Source: Histomonas meleagridis
Taxonomy: Eukaryota > Parabasalia > Tritrichomonadida > Dientamoebidae
Direction of reading: 5' to 3'
DNA: 64,000 bases
Assembly (NCBI GenBank): GCA_020186115.1
Contig: WSYJ01000149.1
Span: forward strand, 868,001-932,000
Positions 1 to 10,675 of this stretch are shown in pieces (positions within the stretch are counted from its first letter, which is position 1; each line of letters begins with the position of its first letter). The notes beneath the pieces were generated by a model. It ran no database searches. It saw only the letters and a list, made by a program, of their open reading frames with translations, and was not told where the DNA came from. A program made the position numbers and the translations under genes.

Positions 1-473
1 TATCACTAAACGTATTAAGGGTACACCAAAAGGTGGGCACCCCTCTTTGGTACACCCCATTTCGACTAAAAACACTTTTTCACAGAAAAAAATTGCTTTG
101 GTAAGTCAGTAGCACTTTTGAATAAAAATAAGTAGTGACGCTATAGCAAGAGGAAATTCGAACTTTTCGCAACTTCGATAATATCATGAAATTAATTGAG
201 CAGTTTATATTGATATCGTCATGTTAGTCAGAAATGTGAGCACTGTCGACGGTTATGATCGGTATATATTGAAAAGGCGTTCGGGCTGTTTTGATTCCAA
301 CAAAAGCAACGAAAAAACTATGAATAAAGCGCAAAAATGCAAGAAGGGTATAAATGTTAGTCGATCGATCAGTGTTCGGTCTCTAACATCAGAATCCAGG
401 CTTCGACTAACAAGCCTGGCGAAAGCCTCATACAAAAGAAAAAAAAGATTGAATAAAAATTAGAATACCCTGT
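1..473. other. Non-coding flank of the decayed transposase, with a hairpin
   Basis: I see no convincing gene here; the small open frames lack recognisable similarity. Bases 20-59 form an imperfect inverted repeat: GGGTACACCAAAAGG on the left and CTTTGGTACACCCC on the right. It lies just beyond the C-terminal end of the decayed transposase and could be a terminus of that element, but no matching partner copy is visible in the window. Confidence 0.4.
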
Positions 474-1382
474 TCATCTAAAGTATTCAAAATTGGCATC
501 AAGTTGCCCATTGTACTTCTCCATCTGATTCCAGGCTTCAGATGAAATGACCTTTTGATTTTGAAGCTTACTGACACTTCGATGTTCCCATCTTGTACAA
601 GATAACTCAAGTATGGTTCTCGAAGGGGCGATGTCTTAGATCGTTTCAGAGTTTCCCACCATCTCTCCATTTTTCCGTTCTCGTGGGGAGTGTATGGATG
701 GGTCGGATGGAGTTCAATTCCAAGCTCTTGGAGTTTATTGCTGAGATCACCATCTTTGGTCTTGGATCCTTTGCTAAGGTATTGACAAGAGCATTCATCG
801 CCAAAAGGCTTGTTCTGTTAAGAAGTATTTCATGGGTATGATTCGCCTGGTTCGATCATCAATTAAACCAATGAGATATAATTTCCCGTTCTCTCCTGAA
901 AGAGCATCCAATTCATACAAATCTGTATGCCAGGCTTGCCCAGCATACTTTGCAACGAACATTAAAGTATGTTCATCACCGGGAGGAACTTATTCTTGTA
1001 GCCTAATGTAAAGATCAGAGGATTCATAAATATTTCCAATCATCCACTCGGTTAGACCAGGTGGTGCTGTTGGATCTCTCCTTGCTACACCAGCCAGCCT
1101 CTGATATCCAACATTTGCTTTTTGTAGATATCTTTGGATATGATTTACAAATTCAGTTGGAATGTCATGAGGCCGTCGACCTCTTCTAGGAATTTTCATT
1201 CCTAGTTCGATGCAAAGATTATGTACCATTTTGCGTCCAACATGGTACTTTTGCATCATGCTGTCTACTCCAAGATTTGAAATTTCTTGGTGAAGTTGAT
1301 CCTCCAACGAGGTAGGTTGGTTCATTAACGGAGCGTTCATCAAAATATATAAATTTGTAAAATATTCAAAAGATAAATGCAT
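474..1382 (-). pseudogene. Decayed DDE/rve integrase-type transposase
   Basis: Reading the minus strand from the ATG at 1382 gives an N-terminal helix-turn-helix-like region with the basic stretch RRGRRP. An in-frame TAA at 990-992 interrupts it. The same frame continues beyond the stop with an integrase-core signature (WHTDLYELDA, then LIGLIDDRTRR). A frameshift near 805-825 leads to the second half of the core, GIELHPTHPYTPHENGKMER, which carries the glutamate that normally completes a DD(35)E triad. A second frameshift near 580-600 leads to a C-terminal stretch ending at 474. One stop and at least two frameshifts mean no active enzyme is encoded. HENGKMER followed by WW is typical of rve/IS3-like integrases and of integrases found in trichomonad mobile elements. 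I cannot assign the exact superfamily. Confidence 0.72.
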
Positions 1383-1639
1383 TTGTTAAACCCAACATGT
1401 AAAGTATTAAAAAAGTGACTACAAAAACTTCATCGTAGCGGTTATTATCTTAATCACAAAAAGTTGTTTTCATATAAAAGTGACTTTTTTGCAAAAAAGT
1501 TCTTCTCTTAAAACATAATAAAAATAATGTTTCGTTTGATTTTTGAAAGCCCTTTATGCCACCGTAGAAAATTTGTAAAATTCTACCTCTAAGATTTTTA
1601 AAATATTGTGTATATATTGAAATTCTCGTTTAATTTAAT

Positions 1640-3180
1640 TCCTTTTTGTTCTATAAGTAATTTGACTATTTCTGTGTAACCATTTTTGGATGCACACATA
1701 AGTGCTGTCCAAAATAATTTAAATAATTTCCAAATATTATTTTATAATATCAAATCATTTTAATAAAATTCAAACAGCACCCAAATATTATTTACAAACA
1801 TTAAATTATTAAAAATTATATTAAATAAAACAAAGAAATATTTTGAGCATTAATATCATTTCCTTCTCCAGAAGTAATTTAACATTTTCCATATCATCAT
1901 TAAAAGATGCAAACAGAAGTGCAGTACAAAATATTGATTAAACAATTTCCAAATAGTAATTAAATACATAAAACAATCAAAAATAATATTAAACAAAACC
2001 AACGAATACCTTCAGCATTAACATCAATGTTTATTTGAAGATATGTACTTAACAATTTTATAACATCCAGATTCAGAAGCATATGGTAAAATTTCTTTTG
2101 TGGATTGATTATTTTGTAAAAAGCATTCAACAAGAAATATATTTGTATTTTTTGCAGCATTATTAATAATTGAAGCATTAACTTTATATCCTTTTTCTTT
2201 CAAATATAATAAAATTTCATAATTTCCATATTCTTCACACATTTCATCGTGTTGATTTTTTTTTTTTCCAGTTTGATTTCGTTGTGTGACAAGTTGTGGG
2301 TTCCTAATAAATAAATTTGTAATATTATTTTCAAAAAGATATTTAAATATTTCATTTCGATGATATTTAATTGCTGTTTCATATGCATATGAACATATCA
2401 TTAAATGGTGAATGATTGATCACATAAATGAATAATTTTTTCATTTCCACCTGAAATTGCATATTATGATGCATTTTTTATATTCGCACCATTCATAAGT
2501 AAAAATTTAAAACATTTTACTGAAGAAAATACAGCATAATCAATGAGTGAAGCATTATATTGACTAAAGAATATCATTCATAAATTGTTTGATTCAAAAT
2601 CAAAACATTCTCGTGATGACTTTTCTTGAAGCTTTTCTATTTCATCATTTTGAATCATTTTCATAAGTTTATTATCATTAAATCCTTCTTTAACATATTT
2701 CTTATGAAACTCCCAATCATTCTTTGATAGTTCTTTATAATTTTTATAAAAATTATTTTCTTGAATTTGAAATTTATTTTTCTTTTCAAGTGATTTAATA
2801 GATTTTGGAAGTGGTCTTTCGTATTCTAGCTTATAAAGAAAAAAATATTTGGATTTATGAGTTAGTACTGTGTTTTTATTGTTTAAATTTTGTTCAGTCA
2901 TCTTCTCAAGTAAATAATATGCTTCTTGTGATTGAATTGAAGAGATATGTTTAATATCATAATATGATATTTGGATTAGTTTTGAGTATCTCTTCTTCTA
3001 AAGTTTGAACAGATTTTAAATATACCAGATATTAATCATATGTGTTTCTTCGAGAAAAATATGATGAATATACTAAATTACAGATAACAGAATTAAATGA
3101 AAAAATGAAATTGCGATCAAATAATTTCATCGTTTGATGAATTGCAAATTCAATGTCATCTTTATTATTCTTTCAAGTGA
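1640..3180 (-). pseudogene. Decayed DUF3447/ankyrin-repeat gene
   Basis: The minus strand carries the parts of a DUF3447 gene in the right order but broken. Near 3170-2990 is the N-terminal helical region (IHQTMKLFD, then a serine/phenylalanine stretch). At 2901-2578 an open segment contains the diagnostic NDWEFHKKYVKEG and IQNDEIEKLQE motifs. At 2401-2024 another open segment carries AYETAIKYHRNEIF and EYGNYEIL. Degenerate ankyrin units follow down to about 1640. Stops and frameshifts separate these blocks. Comparison with the intact genes at 14434-15711 and 58626-59717 makes the assignment firm. These proteins are numerous in trichomonads and their role is unknown. Confidence 0.8.
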
Positions 3181-3447
3181 AATAATAATTGGGAATTTGA
3201 GGAATTATTACAATATGTTAATTCAAACTTAAATCATTGATATTAATAAAGCAGTACTTTTCATTTGATCATATCATTGTGCATACCAAAATTAGTGAGT
3301 TTTGCCCTGCTGACAATCCTATGATTAACATTTTCATATTCACAAAAATTTCATGTTTTCCCTATCAAAATTAAAAAATCGAAGCTTGAACATATCCAAA
3401 CATTAAAAACATTTTATTCCAAATCAAACACAACATATTTTACATTT

Positions 3448-5727
3448 TTATTTCATTGGTTTGTTCGAAATCGGCTTTTGCTTTTGCGCCAATGGCCTCA
3501 TCACTGACCATCTCCTTCTAATTTCGAGCACGAACTTTCTTCCCTTTTCGGATCCCTTTTTTTCCAGGCTTTCCAAAAACGAAACGTATTTTTTATGTTG
3601 AACAATTTTCATATTATTTTCCAACGTTTTGATGATAATTTGCGGCAAAATTTCAAATTTCTCGACTAACGTTGGCGACATCCCATCGATAGCTTCTGGC
3701 GTTTTAAGTTTTATGTTGATGAACATTGACAGGTTAAAAAGTGCATCACTTCGCCATTGGTAACATTCCGAAAATAACTTCGGATATATCGCAGTATGCA
3801 TCAAATTATAGTTTGTGGCATACTCAAATGCTGTCGCAGAGTTACAATATTCGCAAATAGCATTGATAATGCCGGGCCTTTGTTGAAATACTGTAGATTT
3901 TTGTAAAATTGGCTCCCAATAAACTGTTTGATCTTTGATTTCTTGTATCAGGGCTTTGGTATAGTTACTCATTTTGACAATATTTGACACTGATTTAAAT
4001 ACTTCGGAATCATTAACAGAGGCCCATCGTAAAAATAACGTCGCATCTTCTTCTTTACGGGACATTAATCCAGCTACTGCTATACGATTAATTGAGTTAA
4101 AAATGATTTCGATGTTTTTTCGATCATTTGCTATTATATCGTCTAATATTTTAAAGATCTTTGAAAACACATTCGACCATTCACCGTTAGCTTCACTAAC
4201 GAGTTGTTCTATCATTTGATTCACTTGTGAAAGTATTTTACGACCATTTGATGAGTCAAGTCTATGATCTTTTGAATTAATAAAAGAATTTACATCATTC
4301 GGAAGTTCAGGTGTTTTTTGTTCTATAAAACGTAATAATTCTCTTTTATAATGATCTTTAATGTAGGGCTTCGATTCGATTTCACTCGCATTCAGGGTGC
4401 CCCGAAAATTGAGAGAAACTTTGAATGAACTGTGTTTGTATGCTTTGAATTCATCGCTGCATAATGCGGAAAGCAAGACTTCGATACCATGACACGTTAA
4501 ACTTGGGTTTATACCTGTTTTAATTATCATTAAAAAAGGAGTTATATTCTTATGTAATTCATTCGGATCAAAATTAGGTGTTATATATAAGAAATCAATA
4601 ATTAAGGCTTGTAATGCAGTTATTGGTGTTTTGTTTTGGGCCTTTTTAACATAATCATAAAAAAATGAAATGATGTCAATTTTCTGTTCGATTTTATTAT
4701 TACTACAATCAATGGATTGTAGAAAATAACGATATAAATCTGAAAGTATAAAATCATAGTCCGCTAAAACCGTAGATCGCTTCAAAATTGAACGGTCTTT
4801 CGAATTTTGACTGAGCATTCTCAAAAAGTCGGACAAATGACCATATGGAAGAAACAACTGAAGAATATTTGGACTTGTAACAGTAATTATGTACGACATA
4901 TCAATCTTACTAGTTAAATCATATATAACTGGGAACCTTGCACGCATTTTTTCCAAAGTTCTTTTGTTATATAAAATCCGAATGATTTCTTTGAATGCAA
5001 TTCTTGGAAAATGCTGATAGCAAATTTGAAAGAAATTGGTAACTGTTTGATGAATTGAGTTGATAAGCTGTTGGGCATCTTTCAGTAAACGTTGATGATT
5101 TTCTTCTTCAAATTTGTTTTCTGAGATGACAAAATAATCTTGATAAAATCGAAGGAATTTTATAAGTAGAAATGTGCTTAAAATCGGTTCATTGATATAT
5201 GTTTGTTGATAATTAGAAACGTTGAATGAAAAATATTTCATAATTCGAAGATTATTTTCTGTAATACATCCGGTGTCATATGAAGAAACAACCATGAACA
5301 TAAGTTCGTGAACTTCTAGAATTTTCGTAAAACGATTTTCAAGGAGAGTATTGATGATTCTGAAAACATTATTGGCGACTTCCTCTGATGCAAATTCGAA
5401 AAGCTTTCGAACCCCTGTGATTAAAAACTTTCTAAGTTGATTAATTGAAACTTTCCCAGATTCTAAAATCATTTCTAAAAATTTTTCTTGAAATGACTCA
5501 TTTCGAAGAGTTAAAAGAGCACACGCAACCCCATTGCAATTCTCATTGCTTTTGCAGTTTTCAGTGCAAGAAATAAGAAATTGAAACACATTTTCAGGAG
5601 AAACCTCAGAATGATTTAAATAAAGTTGATCTCTCGCTCTTGTGAATTCATTATAAAAATCTTTCTGAGCATGGCTTAAATATTTAATATCTTGATTTCT
5701 AATCAATTGATTAAAAACAAGATTCAT
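3448..5727 (-). CDS. Conserved-looking helical-repeat protein of unknown function
   Basis: This is an uninterrupted 759-codon frame from the ATG at 5727. The protein is almost wholly alpha-helical in character, with repeated leucine/isoleucine-rich helices suggesting HEAT/ARM-type solenoid structure. It has a basic, lysine-rich C-terminus (residues ~735-759). I see no signal peptide, transmembrane segment or catalytic motif. Cysteines cluster near residues 54-68 (CTENCKSNENCNGVAC) and might be structural. Codon use resembles the neighbouring housekeeping genes and the frame is intact although it lies between two decayed ankyrin genes, so it is probably expressed. I considered transcription-elongation or Integrator-type scaffold proteins but found no residue pattern that supports a name. 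Confidence 0.8.
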   Translation of the reverse strand: MNLVFNQLIRNQDIKYLSHAQKDFYNEFTRARDQLYLNHSEVSPENVFQFLISCTENCKSNENCNGVACALLTLRNESFQEKFLEMILESGKVSINQLRKFLITGVRKLFEFASEEVANNVFRIINTLLENRFTKILEVHELMFMVVSSYDTGCITENNLRIMKYFSFNVSNYQQTYINEPILSTFLLIKFLRFYQDYFVISENKFEEENHQRLLKDAQQLINSIHQTVTNFFQICYQHFPRIAFKEIIRILYNKRTLEKMRARFPVIYDLTSKIDMSYIITVTSPNILQLFLPYGHLSDFLRMLSQNSKDRSILKRSTVLADYDFILSDLYRYFLQSIDCSNNKIEQKIDIISFFYDYVKKAQNKTPITALQALIIDFLYITPNFDPNELHKNITPFLMIIKTGINPSLTCHGIEVLLSALCSDEFKAYKHSSFKVSLNFRGTLNASEIESKPYIKDHYKRELLRFIEQKTPELPNDVNSFINSKDHRLDSSNGRKILSQVNQMIEQLVSEANGEWSNVFSKIFKILDDIIANDRKNIEIIFNSINRIAVAGLMSRKEEDATLFLRWASVNDSEVFKSVSNIVKMSNYTKALIQEIKDQTVYWEPILQKSTVFQQRPGIINAICEYCNSATAFEYATNYNLMHTAIYPKLFSECYQWRSDALFNLSMFINIKLKTPEAIDGMSPTLVEKFEILPQIIIKTLENNMKIVQHKKYVSFLESLEKKGSEKGRKFVLEIRRRWSVMRPLAQKQKPISNKPMK

Positions 5728-5959
5728 TTTGTTCTACTAAGATTTTGACTGTGTTTGTTTGATTTGTTTCCAGAATCGAAAACAAGGGTTTAAAATAACC
5801 TATAAATATATATCTAAAATTACTTCAGATCATTTTCTTCAAACTCCTTTTAGAATTTAAATTAAGTGAGTTTTTCTCAATTGGTTGAAATTAAAGATCA
5901 TAATTATGAAATATGTGAATTATCCCTCATTTACAACCTTAAGACGAAACCAAAACTTA

Positions 5960-6660
5960 TAAAATATTTCAATAAATATTGATTACCATCAAAATTCATG
6001 GTTATCATTTCGAATATATCTTCATTGCCTAATAGTACTGCATAATTAACAGCTGAATTAAATAAATCGATTTGATTCCAAATGAATTATTGAAATATCC
6101 AAATAATAAAATAAACACTTAATAAAAAAATCAAACATCTTCAATAGCGATATCAGTTCCTACATATTTAAGAAGTAATTGAACTGTTGGTATACAATTA
6201 TTTTTTGTTGCTTTTATAAGTGCCGTTTTAAACAATTTTAATAATTTCCAAATCATATTTTTATATTTTAAATAATTAACATAAATATAAAAAATTACAA
6301 ATTATTATCTTGAGCATTAACATCAATTCCTTCTTGCTCAAGAAGTAGTTCCACAACTTTTGTGTAACCATATTTTGATGCATACATTAATGCTGTATGA
6401 AAAAATTCAATAATTTCCAAATATTATTTTAAAATTTTAAAATAATAAAATAAATATTAAATAAAACAAATAAATAGTTTTAGCATTAATATCAATTTCT
6501 TCTTATTCAAGAAGTAATTTATCTATTAACAAATATTATGAATATCTTTAAAATTTATATCAATTCCCTTATGTTGAAGAAGTAATTTGACAATTTCTAT
6601 GTAACCATTTAAAGATGGAGTATGAAGCATATAACTAAATATTTTAAATAAATTCCAAAT
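5960..6660 (-). pseudogene. Ankyrin-repeat remnants (decayed)
   Basis: The minus strand shows four or five degenerate ankyrin units, for example around 6130-6240, 6305-6400, 6480-6530 and 6545-6640. They retain the LLLEQEGIDINA-type helix/turn signature and are separated by AT-rich spacers. A DUF3447-like helix pair lies at about 5975-6070. Stops interrupt every frame and no head domain is attached. This is a relic of the same family as the arrays at 13620 and 56440. Confidence 0.7.
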
Positions 6661-6839
6661 ATTATGAATTCATAAATTAACCAAATGATCTTCAAGTTGA
6701 CATGACACTCAATTGAAATTTGGTAATTGCGCGATCTCATAGAAAATTTTGAATTGTCCATCAGCCACATAAAATGATACGCATAACGTTCATCGGCATA
6801 GTGTTTAACAGATTATGCTAAAAATTGACAGATACAAAA

Positions 6840-7079
6840 ATGGAAAACAAAACAAAAACAAGAAATCATCCAAATCCAATTGAAATCAGCCAGGTTTTTG
6901 ATATGAGCGATTGCACAGAAGCCTTAGATAAATTTATGAAAACAAATTTAAAACCAATATTCAAAAGTGAAAATTCTTATTTTTGGCCAACAGAAATTGA
7001 TCCAAATGCACCAGAAGTCGTGAACTGGATTAAAGAAAATGAGGTTACTTTATTTCCAAATGTTATGAATAATCATTAA
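6840..7079 (+). CDS. Small hypothetical protein (79 aa)
   Basis: The first ATG of the frame is at 6840 and gives a 79-residue protein. A longer frame would need a TTG start, which is unlikely in a eukaryote. The protein is hydrophilic and mixed-charge. Its N-terminus is basic (KTKTRNHPNP) and the C-terminal half has several aromatic residues (SYFWPTEIDPN). There is no signal peptide or membrane segment. The stop is followed at once by TAAA, which would fit the trichomonad habit of placing the polyadenylation signal at the stop codon. I recognise no family. Gene status rests on open frame, composition and the 3' signal only. Confidence 0.45.
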   Translation: MENKTKTRNHPNPIEISQVFDMSDCTEALDKFMKTNLKPIFKSENSYFWPTEIDPNAPEVVNWIKENEVTLFPNVMNNH

Positions 7080-7424
7080 ATTCATTGTTTTTATGAATAA
7101 ATGTTTTTTCTTTATTAAGTTAAAAAAAATAAATTTTTATTTTAGCAATGTTCAAACATTCGTGTGATCCAATCTAATTTACAGCATATATATCAGTAAA
7201 AACCTAAAGAAGCAGATTTTATGAGACCGTTATTATAAACGGCCGAAAACATCTGCAAAAAAGAACTTTGGTCTCTTTAATCTGATGTTTATTAAAGGTA
7301 ATCGATAAAAAAGAAACCGATGTTTGACCTCCAAAACGTTAGTTTACAATTTAGCTGATTTTTGAAAATTAATCGAAAATAATAATAATAATTGTAGAAA
7401 ACTAAAAACATTTATTTAAAGATG
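7080..7424. other. Intergenic region between convergent genes
   Basis: This region lies between two convergent genes. It is AT-rich, with a near-palindromic GACCGTTATTATAAACGGCC at 7228-7247. I see no gene or RNA. Confidence 0.4.
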
Positions 7425-8054
7425 TCAATGAAACCACACTGGATCTTGATCTACAAATAATTGGTCTGGAATGTATGTCATATCAAATGTTGGGAAATTT
7501 GGATGTTCTTCCAGAAATGTATCTTCGATTTTAAGAGTGAAAGGGTTAAAATCGAATAAATCAATTTTTTTGGATTCAGAAATTGGCATGTTTTTTGTTT
7601 CTTCAATGTTTTTTGTGACAAGCTTTCGAACTGTCCATTGCCTCATTTCGGAGAAATTGCTTTTAAGGAAAGGAAAGAGTTTACCAAGCTCACTTGCAAT
7701 TTCAGCAGTTGTTTGAACCAAAACATATCCTATTGCTTGTATTCCATTGTTAATTGATGACTTACATTTCCCAATGATATGTTGCAGTTGCCTAGTGTTA
7801 ATAACTATGTGATCTTCCATCCAAAAAATTCCACATACAAGAGATTTTATGTTTTGAGTTTCTGGTTCTTTTTGAATATATTTTTTAATGAGCTCAAAAA
7901 CATTGTGAAAATTATCACATATTTTTGGATTTTTAGAAATGAGAAATGATCTAAGAATATCTTTTTGAAGATTTAAGTAATCAATCTGATCATTTTGTGA
8001 AAGATATTCAAAAAACTTTGGAAAAGATTTCATCTGTGTCTTCTTCGTCATCAT
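7425..8054 (-). CDS. Probable initiator-binding domain (IBD) protein
   Basis: This 209-residue protein begins at the ATG at 8054 (a second ATG follows immediately). Residues ~10-125 look like the trichomonad IBD fold, a winged-helix domain first described in the Inr-binding protein IBP39. A helical N-terminal half is followed by CGIFWMEDHIVINTRQL and then KCKSSINNGIQAIGY, which resembles the lysine/serine/asparagine recognition-helix signature of that family. The C-terminal ~80 residues are short and acidic, with no obvious second domain, so the protein is much shorter than IBP39. If the call is right it binds TCAYW initiator elements or related sites and acts as a nuclear transcription factor. 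The assignment comes from remembered family features, so it is moderately sure. Confidence 0.6.
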   Translation of the reverse strand: MMTKKTQMKSFPKFFEYLSQNDQIDYLNLQKDILRSFLISKNPKICDNFHNVFELIKKYIQKEPETQNIKSLVCGIFWMEDHIVINTRQLQHIIGKCKSSINNGIQAIGYVLVQTTAEIASELGKLFPFLKSNFSEMRQWTVRKLVTKNIEETKNMPISESKKIDLFDFNPFTLKIEDTFLEEHPNFPTFDMTYIPDQLFVDQDPVWFH

Positions 8055-8935
8055 CAGCTGAAAACGAACGTGAAATAAAAATGCAAAGGTTTCAAAAAGT
8101 TCAATAAATTATTTTGAATGACATCGAGTGATATGTTTCATTCAAATTATTGATGTCGTACCCAGTTGTGACATGTTAACCATTAACCCACTACACAAAT
8201 AACTGTGTGATTTCAATGGCTTTGTGAGGCAACACAAATAAAATGTGGTGATATCCAGGGTGCACCAAATTTTTACACCAGCAAAATGGGGTGGTCTTAA
8301 AAATTTTTTTTCAAAAAAACCAAATATCTTTCATTACTATCATATCATAGTATTGTTCATTAAAAAAAGATTTGTTTATATCAATTCACAACTTAATATA
8401 GGATCTTCTTCTTCAAAAAAAAAAATGCCAATTATCCCAATTGTTTGATCCCAGCTCAAAGAATCCTTTTCAAGATTTGAATTGGTTGATAGGGACTGTC
8501 ACTTTTTAGCAAAACCTGGGATACGCTTGTTCATAACGTCCTCCACACTTTATCATCAACACAAAAAAATTGAGCTCCTTTGAATTTTTTTGTTTGAATG
8601 TTGATCGAACTTTTCATTAAAGTAAACATTTCAAATCAAGTGAAAGAAAAAAAGTTTACTTGAATTTTCGTCATAATCTTTTGAGATGATAAGAAAAAGG
8701 AAAAGATGACAATTTTGCACGATTGATCTTTCTTGGTTATAATTTGATCTTGTCTCATCTTATGTATTTATTATTCATTTGTTTATGCCCATGAATTTTA
8801 TGGTAAATTTATCACAGATAGAAAAAAAACAAGTTTCTTTTTAATGTCCAGATTTAGTCCTGATTCAAAATTTTCAAAATCGATTGAATGAATTGTGAGG
8901 CTTTGGAAAGTGTCAGAAATTTTGTTTTGAATTAA
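8055..8935. other. Intergenic region, 0.88 kb
   Basis: No open frame of substance is present. A motif CAGGGTGCACC at 8258-8268 resembles the stem at 20-59 and the CAGGGTGCACC at 59787-59797, and may be a shared mobile-element end. The rest is AT-rich with homopolymer runs. The promoter of the GOST-type gene must lie near its 3' end, but I see no clear Inr there. Confidence 0.4.
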
Positions 8936-10144
8936 ATGCTATACCTCCTGCTACATGGGATTATATGCTATCAAGAATTCAAAATATCTACCTTCGGGAA
9001 AATCTCCAATGTCGCATCATTCGGTTTTCAAAAGGGCGCAGTTTTTTCTTTCGAATTTGAAACATCAGATCCTTATGATTTTGAGGCATTCTTGCTTACA
9101 AAAAGACAGCTAGACACAGCAGTACAAAAATCAACACAGTTATGTCAAAGTGATGGTTTTAATACAAAATATTATTTAACGTTAAAAGAATCTACGCAAA
9201 AAAATTATTGGATGGGTACAATTCAAGAAAGAGGAATATATTTCCTTGTATTACGCAACTGCCATCCGAATAACAGTGAAGTAATTATTCGAGCCAATTT
9301 TTCAAATGGTAATTCATACCTTGATACAAGAGATCAAATACTTCCATTAACATACCAAGTATTTTGCGCTATTTATTATGCCATTGCTATTATCTGGGCA
9401 ATCAATGGTTATGTTAATTCCAATTTTAGAATTCCTCTCCACACAGTTTTCACGGCTCTTCCTATTGTCCGTGCCATTTCACTCTCTATATCAGGATCAA
9501 TATGGATACAAAAGAAAAATTTTGATTATGTCTCACCATGGAAGAATTATGCCACATTATTACTGGAAGTAACCTATTACTGTCTTTTATTTACGGGAAA
9601 TGCGCTTGCTTGCACAGGATTTTGCACATTTAAAGAAAGATTAAAACGGGATGATCCAATACAAATCATCATATCGTCGTTACTACTTTCGATGTCTTTG
9701 ACTCTCATCAACAGAGGCTCATCTTTTAAGGGCATTATATCATTAATGGTGTTATTGATATTAAGTTTAATTTGGTATCTGAAATATAGCCTTATAAACG
9801 TAATAATCGCAATCAAAGTGCTCAAAAAGATGAAAAACGAACTAGTCCGAGCTAAATTAAAGCTATCGATAGATTTCGTATTGTCATTTCAATTGACATT
9901 GTTTGTCACAATATTGGTCTCTTTCTTCATCGCAGGCATAGAACTAAGGCAATGCATCTGCGCAATAACGTTAGAAATCGGTCTTGTGATATGCTCATTT
10001 ATACAGATGAAATTCTTCTTGTTTAGGAAGAGATACTCCGGAAACATTGTAACTGTACAGAAACAGAAGACAGAGCACAGGTTCTCATGGTTGGTCGAGC
10101 CAAGGAGTCGAAGTTTAGTTTGTCTTGAACGTAATTATCAGTAA
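8936..10144 (+). CDS. GOST/Lu7TM-type seven-pass membrane protein
   Basis: This 402-residue protein starts at the ATG at 8936. The first ~13 residues are hydrophobic (MLYLLLHGIICY) and act as a signal peptide. Residues ~20-130 form a beta-rich lumenal domain containing cysteines. From ~135 to ~370 there are about seven hydrophobic segments, the first being LTYQVFCAIYYAIAIIWAI. A basic cytoplasmic tail follows (RKRYSGNIVTVQKQK). The order of signal peptide, beta domain, seven transmembrane segments and basic tail is that of the GOST family (GPR107/GPR108, TMEM87, TMEM145), which act in Golgi and endosomal trafficking. Sequence identity is low, so the family rather than an orthologue is called. 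Confidence 0.65.
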   Translation: MLYLLLHGIICYQEFKISTFGKISNVASFGFQKGAVFSFEFETSDPYDFEAFLLTKRQLDTAVQKSTQLCQSDGFNTKYYLTLKESTQKNYWMGTIQERGIYFLVLRNCHPNNSEVIIRANFSNGNSYLDTRDQILPLTYQVFCAIYYAIAIIWAINGYVNSNFRIPLHTVFTALPIVRAISLSISGSIWIQKKNFDYVSPWKNYATLLLEVTYYCLLFTGNALACTGFCTFKERLKRDDPIQIIISSLLLSMSLTLINRGSSFKGIISLMVLLILSLIWYLKYSLINVIIAIKVLKKMKNELVRAKLKLSIDFVLSFQLTLFVTILVSFFIAGIELRQCICAITLEIGLVICSFIQMKFFLFRKRYSGNIVTVQKQKTEHRFSWLVEPRSRSLVCLERNYQ

Positions 10145-10675
10145 TAGGATTGTTTTGTTTGATTAAAATTTGTTATTTTATCTTTTTTTTTTTAGAGTTT
10201 TTAAGTTAAATATATTCGAGATCTTAAATTTTAAAGTTAATTATTTCCTTTTAAGCAGTAAAAATTATGATATTTCTTATAGGAAACAAATGGCTTTTAG
10301 AGTTATAATACGTTCAATGAGTTTAACTGCATGTATATATAAAAAAAAATAAATTTGAAATAATTTGAAAAAAAATTGACTAATGACGTTAATTATATAA
10401 TAAACAATATTATTCTTTTGGAACTATCCATTATTGACAATTTTGGAATAGGTTTCGATGAACTTTGCATCGGAAGGTCGCATTTGAAATCAGTTTTGCA
10501 CGTAACGTATGTAAACTATTTAAAAGCTGTGTGTCAAAAACATTCCTTTTCACTTTTTCATTAAATTCGTTTACAACACGCTTTTTGGCCATTGAATTAT
10601 CCGGAATAATCAAGTTTTTCAAAGCATAACAGTCAACTCAAATTTGATAAAAACAGTTTTTGTATCACTTAACAA
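10145..10675. other. Intergenic region upstream of the C2 protein
   Basis: The sequence is very AT-rich. The short frames inside it have no recognisable content. The Inr for the C2-domain gene lies at its right edge. Confidence 0.4.
10665..10670 (+). promoter_or_regulatory. Inr element of the C2-domain gene
   Basis: TCACTT matches the trichomonad initiator consensus TCAYW. The A at 10667 would give a 9-base 5' leader before the ATG at 10676, which is the usual spacing in these organisms. Confidence 0.6.

Noticed and set aside
221-463. 80-codon open frame on the plus strand near the left end
   Set aside because: It has no similarity pattern, lies beside a decayed transposase, and the opposite strand also has an open frame. 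Probably chance.
593-841. 82-codon plus-strand frame
   Set aside because: Shadow of the decayed transposase core on the other strand.
8245-8448. 67-codon frame with a repeated Lys/Ser end
   Set aside because: AT-rich and homopolymer-derived, no codon bias.
8450-8590. A possible Tc1-like or snRNA-like segment (TCACTTTTTAGCAAAACC)
   Set aside because: No consistent frame or secondary structure could be supported.
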